From NCBI RefSeq assembly GCF_000003815.2, contig NC_049984.1:8018197-8082196 (forward strand): a stretch of 64,000 nt of DNA, in the 5' to 3' direction. The translations under genes and the position numbers were made by a program. The notes under the pieces were generated by a model. That model was given only the letters and a program-made list of their open reading frames with translations, was not told the origin of the DNA and made no database searches. Shown here one piece after another: positions 1 to 10,734 of this stretch (positions are counted from its first letter, which is position 1; each line of letters opens with the position of its first letter). Origin of the DNA: Branchiostoma floridae. Lineage: Eukaryota > Chordata > Leptocardii > Amphioxiformes > Branchiostomatidae.

Positions 1-15
1 GGAATGTCCTAGTAG

Positions 16-198
16 GGTCGTCGCACGATTTTGATGTCGTTGTATTTTCACTTCAATCTGGTGAGAAGCAATCACTGACAAGAATGTCAGACAGCTTTCT
101 CTGAAACATGACTGTTGAATTTCGTTCGACAAATATACGACTATTCCAAGACTGCGCACAGTTAGCAATCGTACGACAATCGTACGACGTATGTGACT
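16..198 (+). repeat. CGTACGAC repeat family, copy A
   Basis: Copy of a ~200-bp interspersed family seen nine times in this window. The left end reads like GTCGTCGCACGATTTTGATG. The middle has a diverged 'ACAAGAATGTCAGACAGC' segment. The right end has two CGTACGAC motifs followed by GTATGTGACTG. It has no coding capacity. The short inverted similarity of the ends (GTCGTGCGAT against ATCGTACGAC) suggests a non-autonomous DNA element, but no target-site duplication was defined. Confidence 0.6.
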
Positions 199-894
199 GA
201 TCCATCCATGAATTCAGTAATAACAAGAACAGAACATGTCCACAAGAACATCCACTAGAACATGATATTGTGGGCCGAACACGCCGGTGGCCTCCTGCCC
301 ATGTAACTAGACCCACGGTCCCGCCAAGGGACATAGGCAGGGGCGGGCTACAACTTCATCCGCAAAATTACGGGAAAATTGGAGACCAGCCTCTCCAAAC
401 ATCTCCGGTTGTAGTTCAAACATACAGGAAAACACGGCCTCGAGCTGCGGTAGCCGCGGCGGATAGCTGGGATAGCCCGGCTGTAGGCACGAGGCTGGCC
501 GCTCGCCACTGCAGACGCGCTCAGTTTATTATTTTATCTTTGTCGTATTCACCACGGTGTTACCGCTGTCGAAAGGTTGAGTTTTAGAGAGCTAAATAGG
601 CATTCTACAATATGAAGTACAGTACCTCGATACTTGTCATCTATCATCTATTTTTCATCTATCTACCAAAATTTCCGAGCGTACTACTTCCGTTTCCTTT
701 TTATATTATTATTATTTCCTTCATATCATCTACTTAGGGTACTGTATATAGTGCATGTGTGAATTATTGCTCTGCGATCATATTCAGTGGTCACAAAAAA
801 GTTTGACATTCACTCCTCTAGCTGTCCTAATATTGCCACCGTTCTCGGAACCGTCTTAGAGTAGAGTTTTTAGATAAGACACTCACAGTTCACA
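199..894. other. Intergenic, no gene seen
   Basis: Short open frames on both strands around 270-590 show no recognisable domain. The 3' part is AT-rich with pyrimidine-rich runs. No RNA gene or repeat could be delimited. Confidence 0.5.
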
Positions 895-1312
895 TAACCG
901 AAGAGATTTCTCACCGACCAGGACAGGTCTGCTTTCGACGGATATACAATTTTGAATTGATGTCAAATGATTTTCAAGCAGGCTGTGGCAGAACCAGACG
1001 CAGACAAGGATCTAGACAGCCTTTTCCGTACGAACACGCCGAGATTTGAATTTTGTACGACACCTGCACTGAAAATTTTAAGGTACGTGTCTTCAAGAGT
1101 GACAGATTAATGAATTATTCTATTCCCCAAGATAAGTAAGTCAATAGAATGACTAATAATCAAGGTGTACTGAGCAGACACCGACAATTTTAGGGTACGT
1201 GATTTCAAGAGTCACAGATTGAAGAATTATTCTATTCCCCAAGATTGCCATCAGTTTGCGATCATGCGACGATTGTATGTACGACGTCGACGACTGAGGT
1301 CGTGCAGTGAAA
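895..1312 (+). repeat. CGTACGAC repeat family, copy B, with internal duplication
   Basis: It contains the family hallmarks 'TTTTCAAGCAGGCTGTGGCAG', 'GACAAGGATCTAGACAGCC' and a right end with GCGACGATTGTATGTACGAC. It is about twice the length of other copies because a ~57-bp segment (1076-1132) is repeated imperfectly at 1189-1246. Both repeats carry GAATTATTCTATTCCCCAAG. Confidence 0.6.
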
Positions 1313-2149
1313 ATCGTGTGCCCAAGCAGCTCTACTGCCTCTAGCCTAGCTCTGGCCTGATTTCAGGCTTCTCACCGCTGTTACCCGGGCATGGAGGGTT
1401 AGATCGCTCGGGAACAACATTACTGAAGAGGGGAAATATTTTCTTAGCCATTGGATAGGTTACATAGTGAACGCGTCCAAACAGAAAGGGAAGGGGTCAG
1501 ACGGGGACGGAGAAAGTGTGCATGGTTTATCGTCCTGATCACATCATAGCACGGCAACGTGCGAAAATGCGGCCGGGGGAACAATATAACGTCTAAAACA
1601 ACAAATAATGGAATACTCGGCCGTTCGCGTACGGCTTTGCCCGTCATGTATTTCCTCCGGTGCCCGGCTTATGTTTCAGCTGCCAGGGCTAGCGTTGGGA
1701 GAGTTCCGGAGGGACATTGCGGTCGCCGAGAACACACATGCTTTTTTCCTAGATGTAGAAAAAACGTGTGTGCTCCTTGCGCCAACAGCCTGCCCACTTT
1801 CACATAAACGCCACAATCTCAACGCTGAGAGGAAAGTTTGTGGCAGAGCCGGGCCCTGGGGAGGGTAAGTAGAGAACATCTGCGAAAGTGTTTAACCCGG
1901 GGAAGGCCCGAGGGGAGGGCTGCACGACATCAATAACTGCGGAGGATCGGGCCGGTCTGCCCGGGGTGGGCCACCCAGCGTCTCGGTGACAGGTCAGGCT
2001 GACAGGAGACACGCACAGCACACGGACAGCCGGGGAAGAAGGGACGTGATGCTGGCGGTACACAATAACGCTATAGAGCATTATATCAATAATATGTAAG
2101 ATTTTCACAACTACATTGGGCCCGGGATGGGTAGATGATATTTGGAGCA
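1313..2149. other. Intergenic, moderately GC-rich, no gene seen
   Basis: Open frames of 67-86 codons around 1444-1880 overlap on both strands and show no domain or start context. The stretch 1850-2040 is GC-rich. Confidence 0.4.
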
Positions 2150-2575
2150 GCAAGAGGAGCTGGGAGGGAAAGGTGGGAGCGAAACACCTGGTGCATGGGG
2201 AGGAGTGGGGAGAGAAAGATTGGAGTAGAACACCTGAAAGACCTGAAATGTGGGAAAGATGGGACAACTGAAACAGATGGGGAGTGGGGAGATTGAAGCA
2301 GAACACTTGGTACATACAGGGGAGTAGGGAGGGAAAATGAACCAAAAATGAACCATGTGCACCAAGAGACCACGTCTAGCGAAATGATAGACGTAAAACG
2401 AGGACAACTTGGCAAGGGAAAATGGGTTACCTGGAACAGACAGGGGGTCGGGAGGGAAAGACGGGGCCGGAACACCTGATACAGACCTGTCGTCAACACT
2501 TTCGCACTGGGGACAGGGACAAACAATACTGCAACACTGGTGCCAACAGAACACCTGATATAGGCAGGTGCTACT
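2150..2575. repeat. Degenerate minisatellite, ~65-70 bp unit
   Basis: The motif 'GGGAGGGAAAGATGGGGCAG' followed by AACACCTGATACA recurs in degraded form about five times (near 2163, 2209, 2284, 2450 and 2540). The three overlapping minus-strand open frames of up to 181 codons over this stretch are by-products of the purine-rich repeat, with low-complexity Ser/Pro/Cys translations. Confidence 0.5.
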
Positions 2576-3128
2576 TGCAGATGTTAACGACGTAGATACA
2601 GGTGATGACTCAGGAATGTATATTTAGGTAACTATAAACTATTTCACGGTCTTCAACTTGATTTCGCAAGAAGAAACTTGGAATACACTCGAGTGACAAG
2701 ATCTGCTAAGAGACTTGTGTACTTGTGTGAATCAACGTTATCGACCAATTAACGTTAAGTAATTCACAGATATGGTTAGGGGTGGGCATAAGGTAAAGAC
2801 CGTTTATAAAAGGTGTCATCAATAACAGATAACAGGCTGACAGATACTAAGTTACTGTCATCACATCTCAAGGAAGGAGAACGGAAGAACATCGCCTAGA
2901 AGAATATAAAGCTTTAAGTTTAACAAGGGTCAAAGTCTGCGAATCCAGACGCACACTACAGGTATGGTGAAGATGGTAAAGATGGTGACTGGCAGCTGAG
3001 CAGGTACGACATTACAGTATGTTCTCAGTGCTATCTCTTCCTATACTTATTATTCATCCACAAAGCTAATACTTGATAATAATAAACTTAAGAAAATATG
3101 ATAGCGAATACCCATATTGTTTTATGCA
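2576..3128. other. Intergenic, no gene seen
   Basis: Ordinary AT-leaning sequence with no repeat boundary, RNA gene or reading frame that I can support. Confidence 0.5.
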
Positions 3129-3130
3129 TG

Positions 3131-3200
<70 letters not shown>

Positions 3201-3207
3201 TGAGTGA
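3129..3207. repeat. (TG)n microsatellite
   Basis: Nearly continuous TG dinucleotides with a few interruptions (TTTG, TGCG), ending in GAGTGAGTGAATG. Confidence 0.95.
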
Positions 3208-5059
3208 ATGTTGAAGCTTCATATCGTAAACAGCAACAGTAATACAGCAATGTGGTCTTTTGAGAGAATTCTGTGATGTACTTTAAATTACAAAATATCA
3301 AATTAATAAAACAAACTTAAGAATTTTTATCAGACTTCTCTCCCCACGTCCAACCATTCCAATGGTTGTCTCCGTGACCAGCTCAGTGTGCCTGCATTTA
3401 GAGCGGACACAGAACCGCGGAAGGTCGCGTCTCAGACTGGAAAGCCACCGGACCGGAGATGGGAGAAGGCCGTGGACGTTTTAGGGGGATCTGGTAGGAT
3501 ATATGGCTATTCACATGGGCGTGCTCAGCTGGACATGTGTCTTTGTGAGCAGACTTCTCGTTATCCGGCCCACCCACAGCTACAGGGACAGGTTCGGGAG
3601 AACCGGGGTGGGGAAAAACCATTACTGGGGGAAGACACGGGACCGACTTGTTAGGTACAGCCGTTACTGTATATCGTAAAATGTTCGCAGTGGGTTTATT
3701 TTGCAGCATACCACCGCGAATACATTGCTGTTTTATTCTACTGTACTGCAGAATTGTTTCAACCGTGAACTCCAAACACCGAAAGAACACCACTAAACTT
3801 AGTCTAAAGTAAGTGCATTTACGGTATTGTGTCTACACGCCAAAAACTGCAATATAAAACAGTCAAAAATTCGTTGCGCTTTTTTGTGTTGTAACAAAGT
3901 TATAGGTCTGTATTAACGTCAACACGACAGTATGTTCATTTGTTGCAGCTAAATCTATGTAATGTGTAAAAATGCATGGAAGTGGTATTTAGAATACAGT
4001 TTCTACCATTTCTCTTGTGTTTTCTAATATAAAGAGCTACTCCACAGATTATAGTATCAATTGCAAAATAAATCGTCATTGGGGCGTCCATTTGAAAAAA
4101 AGTTGATATACAGTAGTCAAGTCAAGAGACATTGGAACATTTAAAGCGAGCCTACCTCAATATTACAAGTAATGTGTCGGCATTGTACATGAGCTACAGA
4201 CTTCCTATCGTTATAATGTCCAAATGGACACAACTTTCCCACAGCATCTGCTTGACTCGTAATTGAAGAGTCCTTCCCCAGGCATGTAACCATACCACAG
4301 CGGGCCGGTGATGGAAGTATTGCTCGTCAGCGAAGGCCGGGGAATTTTTAAGATTAATTTTGATATTAGACAGGCCGGCTGGAGAAACAGTCTGATAATC
4401 CCTTCACAGGGGTTAAGCAGTAACGAAAGAAGAAGAAGAAGAAAAACCATAAAAAGGCCACAGCTCAGTAGAATGGTTACCAGGCTCCGCCCCGCCCCAC
4501 CCCGCGGCAGGTTGTTGACCCCTGTCTCATCAGTAACGGTGCATGATGGGAGTTTGACATGGCTCCCAGCGTGGCGTGAAATTTAGGCTCAAACATTTTC
4601 CCTGTTTTCGTCACGAACTAAACGTATCCTATTTCTCACTCAATCATTTAACCCGCGGCCTGGCATTTTCTCACGCGTCGTTTGGGACAGGGCTTAGCTT
4701 ACGAACTTTCCAGCAGGTGAATTTGACAGTAAATTACTGCATCCTTTTCGATAAGTAACATCACTGGGGTCCAAGAATGCTAAAAGTAACGAACGGCGCA
4801 GTCACATTTGTGATCATTTGTTGTTCGATGTCATAGTACGATTTTGATATAGCGGATGTTCCAATCAGGCGATAACAGAAATAATCACCGAAGAGTCTCC
4901 GACGATGGTATTTTTAGATCAAAATAGTCTTGCGACGTTTTTTTTTTTCTCTCTCTCTCTCTTTTTTCTCTTGCAACAACCTCGGGCCCGGTTGTGCGAC
5001 TCTTCACTGAAGGAACCTGGATACTAAACAGCAAGACAACTTTTTTTGTGGGCCACATG
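3208..5059. other. Intergenic with small repeats, no gene seen
   Basis: Holds a MITE-like fragment at 3676-3840 (listed separately), a short (GAA)n run at 4425-4443, a GC-box-like run at 4485-4510 and a T/CT tract at 4938-4974. Open frames here are below 135 codons, overlap on both strands and lack any recognisable domain. Confidence 0.45.
3676..3840. repeat. Fragment of a 'ttcgcggtgg' foldback repeat
   Basis: The start AAAATGTTCGCAGTGGGTTT and the internal CACCGCGAATAC resemble the element at 46675. The far end GTGCATTTACGGTATTGT resembles the 'atactgtaaatgca' end near 51318. Boundaries are approximate. Confidence 0.35.
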
Positions 5060-5163
5060 TATTGCACAGCTATCCCAAAAGTGCCCTCAGTTTGCAATCG
5101 TGAGCAGGTCGTACCCCAATCGTACACCGATCGTACGACGTATGTGACCGGGCTCGTACAAAG
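5060..5163 (+). repeat. CGTACGAC repeat family, copy C (right half)
   Basis: Contains CCCTCAGTTTGCAATCGTGA and the family right end CGATCGTACGACGTATGTGA followed by CCGGGCTCG. The left half is missing or too diverged to see. Confidence 0.55.
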
Positions 5164-6624
5164 GAATGTAAAATTCATGCTACATTGTCTTGCCGCAGAG
5201 GAAAAGAGTAACTACAGTGTTGCTTATTACAATATAATGATAATAATCTTACAATATAATAATCAGTGAGCGGTATTAATTCTCCAGCTCCTAGACACGC
5301 CCCTAAAGTCTCCGGCAAAAATGGCGACTTGTGGAAAGCGTGTACGCGTGTCCTTGACATTTTCGGACCCTGTCAATCAACAATGATGAGTTACAGACAG
5401 TCTACCCCCACAGTATGAATGTATCGTCCCTAAAGACTGACATTTAGGGGTAAATCGTTAGAGTCAGGTTGTCAGCTTGTACATGAACTTTGGACTCTGA
5501 AAGTGAAACTAGCAGTGCAATACCACACCATCATGCTGTGTATGGATAATTGTTACAGCTTTACAGAAAATGATATCGGCAGATTTGGGGACTCTAGGTT
5601 GCTAAATATTGCGATTTTAACACGGTTTTTGTTTTAAAAACTTGACTGACCAATATTCAATAACATCAATGTGTGCGCTTATCCCTTTCAGCCTCTAGTC
5701 CCTTGAACAAACGACGCTTAGCCATGCCCAAACTTCGGATACGGCAAATCATGCAATAAGCTTATTTCCGAGTATGCATCTTACATAATGACACTCCAAT
5801 AAAAGTGCGATCAAAATGAGCGACCAACTGACAGTAAGGTCACGAGTTTAGACGTCAATTTGTCCGAGCGTTCTGCACCCTTCTTGGATTTCCTCCTTAG
5901 GTCAAGTTCAGGCAATGTTTTCTCATACGGTTGCCCTAGCAACGGGCAAGTTCGCGCCAACCCGCATTTTTCGCATACCTTGGGAGAAAAACAAAGCTGA
6001 TCGCTGAAGATGGATGGAAGTTAAAAATGGGCTATTACGGAAACAAGATGAGAATCGTTTAAGTCTGTCCATGGTATCAGACGACAGTTTGAAAATAGAC
6101 TTCCCGCCAATATTTTCATATTGTTTACCTGTGTACATGTCTTTCAGGATATCCCTCCGCAAGCTTTGCCAGTTTAGTTCTTTTACCTTTTCGACGCTCA
6201 TGTTTTATGTGCCCGTATCTAGTGAGCACATATAAAAAGGATACACACTGTGACAGGCAATTTCCAAAATACGGAAATCTTAGTCCGAATTTTTCAAGTT
6301 GTATCTCAAAACATGCCTATGCAATGATCAAAACTTGGGAAAACCATTAGAACCTAGCAACACTACAGTAGCCTGCATGGCTGAAGCCAAGGCCTTGCTA
6401 AGTGATGTTTTTAACCACTTTAAGCCACAACAGGCCCCGACAGTAAAGACCAGTAGTTGAATGCTGTCTGTCCGTACACTACCCAGGTGCGGTGGGGACC
6501 ACTGAGGACAGATACGAGGGGAGGTCGAGAGGGGGCCGAGTGATAGTCAACGCAAGGAGGGTCGAGAGGAAGTGTTCAAGTTAAAAGGGTACAAAATACC
6601 AAGTGCTGAAATAGTAGTGTACAC
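5164..6624. other. Intergenic, no gene seen
   Basis: Contains a palindromic X-box at 5930-5943 (listed separately) and several open frames below 95 codons without recognisable content. The stretch 6470-6560 is purine-rich. Confidence 0.45.
5930..5943. promoter_or_regulatory. RFX X-box motif
   Basis: GTTGCCCTAGCAAC matches the RFX consensus GTNRCC-NN-RGYAAC at every constrained position. RFX factors control ciliary genes in animals. No promoter or ciliary gene is visible nearby, so function is unproven. Confidence 0.35.
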
Positions 6625-6810
6625 TGTAACGGTCTCGTAGGATTTTTAAGCAGCCCGTGATAGAACCGACCGCTGACAAGGATCTAGAACTAGCATTTTA
6701 GGTGAGAAGACAGTTTAAAATTCTGTTGTACAGCACACGCACGACTATACCAAGAATATCCGTTTGCGATCGCACGACGATCGTACGACGAATGTGAACA
6801 GGCCCTAAAT
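6625..6810 (+). repeat. CGTACGAC repeat family, copy D
   Basis: Shows 'AGAACCGACCGCTGACAAGG', TACAGCACACGCACGACTAT, and the right end CGATCGCACGACGATCGTAC followed by GACGAATGTGAACAGGCCC. Confidence 0.6.
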
Positions 6811-7002
6811 GTTGTGGCAATGAGGAAGTTGACTCTCTTGTGCAGAAGAAGTTTCAAAAGCACAGAAATACTGAAATACTCGAAAAACAACTTGCGACAA
6901 GATCGGCACATGGAAACCGAGGCAAGTCAAACCATATGAACATGTAAAGAACAGTACGCAATATAAAATAGCACATAACAGGTGTGAATATGGGGTGTCT
7001 TA

Positions 7003-7580
7003 CGAGGGGCGTGCAATAAGTAATGGTCCTGACCCACTTCCAGTTGTCTGATCTAAATGAAATTTTGTATGTGTAATAATTCATATCTCTATGGGTTATG
7101 TTGCAAAAGACAGCTCTGAACTAATTGTGGTTTCTGATTTACTGGTGTTTGAACTTAGTCAGGTGCGAAATGGACCAGGTGTGAAATGGAACCAGTTGAG
7201 TGTCGCGCAGTGATCCGGTTTTTGTATTTGAAAGGACGCACACCAAAGAAGACTTTTGATGAAATAAATGAAACTTATGGTGATGATGCCCCATCATATG
7301 ACCTTGTAAAACGCTGGCATCCTGAATTCAAACGTGGCTGGAAGTCTGTGGAAACAGCTCCCAGACCTGGTCGTCCCTCTTGTGCCATTGATGAGGCATC
7401 AGTTGGAGGACCAACCTGGGGTGTCCTACAAAATCGGTGTCCAGAGCTGCATCAAACGATGGGAGAAATGCATAACTCTGGGTGATTCCTATGAAGAGAA
7501 AGACTAATAACTGTGCCAAGTTTCATTAATCTCCTGCTATGGGAAATGGGTCAGGACCATTACTAATTGCACGCCCCTCG
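7003..7580 (+). mobile_element. Internally deleted mariner-type transposon
   Basis: A 578-bp element with ~40-bp terminal inverted repeats. The left end starts CGAGGGGCGTGCAATAAGTA; the right end, read on the other strand, starts CGAGGGGCGTGCAATTAGTA. Only about two mismatches occur in the first 42 bases. Both ends are flanked by TA (7001-7002 and 7581-7582), the target duplication expected for Tc1/mariner. Inside are the transposase N-terminus and the extreme C-terminus joined by a deletion that removed most of the catalytic domain, so it is non-autonomous. A full mariner is about 1.3 kb. Confidence 0.88.
7186..7507 (+). pseudogene. Mariner transposase remnant, catalytic core deleted
   Basis: The frame from ATG 7186 encodes ~73 residues typical of the mariner paired-like DNA-binding N-terminus: FLYLKGRTPKKTFDEINETY (residues ~12-31), then YDLVKRWHPEFKRGWKSVE and the inter-domain linker motif APRPGRPS. 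After codon ~75 the frame leaves the family and stops at 7485. A second frame (7430-7507), shifted by one base, reads VQSCIKRWEKCITLGDSYEE and a stop, which is the usual mariner C-terminus. The DDD catalytic region between them is gone. It cannot make active transposase; the DNA-binding part might still bind the element's own ends if expressed. Confidence 0.85.
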
Positions 7581-7582
7581 TA

Positions 7583-10351
7583 TATCCTGATACAATGTAA
7601 ATCTGGACTTCTGGAGGCAAACAGTTTGCAACCGATGAGGTAGGCATATACACAACGTGTGTGCATAGCCAGCAAGAAAGCTTGTGCGGCGGATCCGTTG
7701 TTTAGAAATATGCCCAAAGTATAAAGTTGTAATGCTATGTCTCACAAATCGTCATAGAATAGAATATAGAATTCGGCCCTGAAGTACAGACATGACATGC
7801 TCTAACAATTCAAAAAGATGCGTCAATAGTTTCGCCATTCTAAAGTACGTCTCTCAGCTAAAGATTGTTTTGCACAGTGCAGGAAAATCACAGCACCTAT
7901 CGACGTGCAGTCAAACCTGTACCCCAAAGTGGCCACCTACAAATGCGGACCACCTGGCCAATGTGACGACTTTTGATGGTCTTTTGATTGCTGATCATTC
8001 CCATTCACACTGAAACATTACGAATCCTGTCTATTGCGACCACTTGTCCCCAAAAGGCCTAATCATTTTTTCATCGGTCCCTGCGTGGTCTTCTTGGGCA
8101 GTGTTAGCTATATGATATTGTAAAGGAAACGTGAAGTCTACTTCGTCCATTGAAACCGGCGCTATGGCTACGCGCAAGGAATTTGCCGCTCTCTGCTTCT
8201 TGAGAGAAGAGCCCAAATCCGGGACCTTTTTATGAGACAGGTGTCCTCCCGGGGAGTTAGCGCGACTTTACAAGTCATTACAGAGCCATACAATTCTCTA
8301 CATGTCATTACAGGTTTGCACTATCCCTTACAGCCTGCGAACAAAGGCAGTCTTTCCGCGTCTTTAACCGCACCAAGGAGCTCATTATGCTTCGCTCGGG
8401 GCCATGACTGACTGAGGCGGCCGGGTGGTGCGGATCTGGCCGCCGCGTCACAGCCGAGTTTCCCCGGCTGTACGGAAAAGGCCACGGATGGATAAAATCG
8501 TACAAACTCTTAACATAACATGGAGGAAAATAATGTCGCTTTCCTTTTCAGACTGGCTACTAGAAGTGACCAGTTTGTCACAGTGCAACAACGAGACAAC
8601 GCGGGTGAAACAGAGGTCGTGAGTTCGATTCCCGGCAGGTGCGAGGATCAAACGTAAGAATAGTATGTATGCAGATACTTGAGCGCCTTTCAATGGAGGG
8701 GACATAGACTTTTCAAAGTCCTACTTTGTTAATGATTTGTAAATTATCTATTGTGTGCCGTGGAATAATCAGCTTTTCCTGCATGGATGAAATTCTGACG
8801 AAAATGATCCTGAAATATTTCGACGAAAAAGAAAACAAGAACAAGCCTCATCATGTACACGTATATAAATATGCATTTTAACAAAACAATTGTATTCTAG
8901 TTTTATTTGTGTCCTTTGGTAGTCAATAATGGAAACAATCAATCGCTTAACATTTTTATATTTACAACTTATTACTTTAATTTAATGTTTATGTTCATGT
9001 AAATACGTTTGCTACAACAACAACACCAAACATACTACTGATACTTAGCAAATCGGAACTGTTACTAAGACGGGAGTGAAAGCTGGTATTGAATCAAGTT
9101 TTTCGCAACATTAACCGTCAACGTTATCTGTATAATCCGAGTTGACATGAAGTTTGATGAAAGAGCGTGAAACCATTGATTTTACTGCAAACAAGTGAAA
9201 ATGTCCGCCAATGCACGAAGCACTAAGTACAGTTTGAAGAAATAGTCAAGACACTGTATACAACTTTGTCTTGACTTTGTCTTCAATTTAACCGTCTTAC
9301 AATTATCTTTTCCTTATCTATGAACTAAAATTTTTGGTTGAATATCGGTTCGTCTTCGTGATTTTTTCTCAGTCACAACGAAAGATACCAGACGCTGTCT
9401 GAAACGTCTCAAAATTCACATGCAGTTGCGTGTGTAACGTTCGTATTGTGTATCGTAATACCTGGATGCACTACCATCATCGACGTCGCTAGAAACCTGG
9501 TTAATTACACACAAAATAATAAAGGTCATTGTCAGTATGTTATGGGTTCTGTAATAATGTATTATAATCTTTAATTCTTTAAATATATATGACTTTGAAT
9601 ATTGTTTCGTTCATTTACCAGTATTATACGCGTATTGACAAAGTAAAGTGATGATATAGATATACATGTACATGTACATTGCGTACATGGCTAACAGAAA
9701 TGCGGGCACAGCTGAGTTGTGGGAGATCACAGAATCGTAAACCGTGATGAATATAAATTGACAAGATCTGCCTTATCTGTTCATCTCATTGTCACTTCAA
9801 TCTTGTCACTAGAAGCATACTATACTGTCAAGGTCCAAGATAACGAAATACGGGCACAGGAAATATTTGAATGCCTTGCTTATACGTTTTAAAAATCACG
9901 TATAAGCGAGTTATTTTCCGAAGAACCAAACTAGTCTTACTTCTATGAAAATATGCCGGTGGATTGGTTCAAATTCTGCCGCGGCCATCTTTGGGGGAAA
10001 ATGTGCAACAAAGGAAAAACATCATCCAATGACTTGCATCTTTCTGTAGATATTGTTTTCTGCACCTGCCCCGTGCAAAAAGACGTCTGTATCGTCATAA
10101 TGAACAAGGATAATATTGCTAAAACCATAGCGTTTGACGGTTCCATTTAAAATGACTAGGTGCGATTATTTCTTCTTGTCGATTGTACTTTACATGAACT
10201 CTGCATGTTCTAGATTGCAGCGAAAGGTTCTGAGGAACATCGAACCAGCCACTTGAGCTATCGCTTTTTTTTAAAGCGTATAGACTATACAGTATTCATA
10301 CCGAACAAAAAGGATTCAATGATATTTGTGCTGGTTGGTCACTACCTTCAT
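7583..10351. other. Intergenic, mostly AT-rich, no gene seen
   Basis: Apart from a tRNA-like fragment at 8570-8660, I see no gene. 8700-9940 is notably AT-rich. A short ACATGTACATGTACAT palindromic run lies near 9665. Open frames are all below 90 codons. Confidence 0.45.
8570..8660 (+). repeat. tRNA-like (SINE head) fragment
   Basis: GAGTTCGATTCCCGGC at 8621-8636 is a good RNA polymerase III B-box/T-arm sequence, preceded by GGGTGAAACAGAGGTC. The upstream part does not fold into a complete cloverleaf and no matching acceptor stem is visible. A SINE-derived tRNA-like relic is more likely than a tRNA gene. Confidence 0.35.
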
Positions 10352-10734
10352 TGTTAGGGCTTACCTAAGCAACATTCGGCTACAAATACAGAGTACAGAT
10401 ACAGCTACAGAGGTTTAGGTACAGATAGACAGAGGTTTAGGTACCTATACCTGTTCCTGCACAAGTATGGTCAATTATATATCTGAAAGTTATACACGTT
10501 ACCTATTTTCTTTTCTAGTGATAAATTGTCATCTTTGCATAAGGATTTTACTATTCGAATCAAAATTTTGCATATTTCAATGCAAGATTATCAATTTAAA
10601 AATTGTCATCTTCGAAACGGGATTGGCCTATCTTAAGTCAAACAACGTGGTGTCCACTAGCGTTTTATTTCAGCCATAGGTCCAGGTAGTTCAGACGTTC
10701 AGGTCCGGACCAGTACCTGAACACAGCCCTAAAC
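10352..10734. repeat. Possible short-ended transposon-like repeat
   Basis: The left end GTTAGGGCT and right end AGCCCTAAAC are inverted copies. The interior is built of 'ACAGAGGTTTAGGTAC' and 'CAGTACCTGAAC' type motifs. Boundaries are tentative. Confidence 0.25.

Noticed and set aside
1800-2554. Three overlapping minus-strand frames of 146-181 codons
   Set aside because: They overlie a degenerate minisatellite and give low-complexity translations in all three frames.
8570-8660. Possible true tRNA gene
   Set aside because: Only the T-arm/B-box part is good; no acceptor-stem pairing or complete cloverleaf could be drawn.
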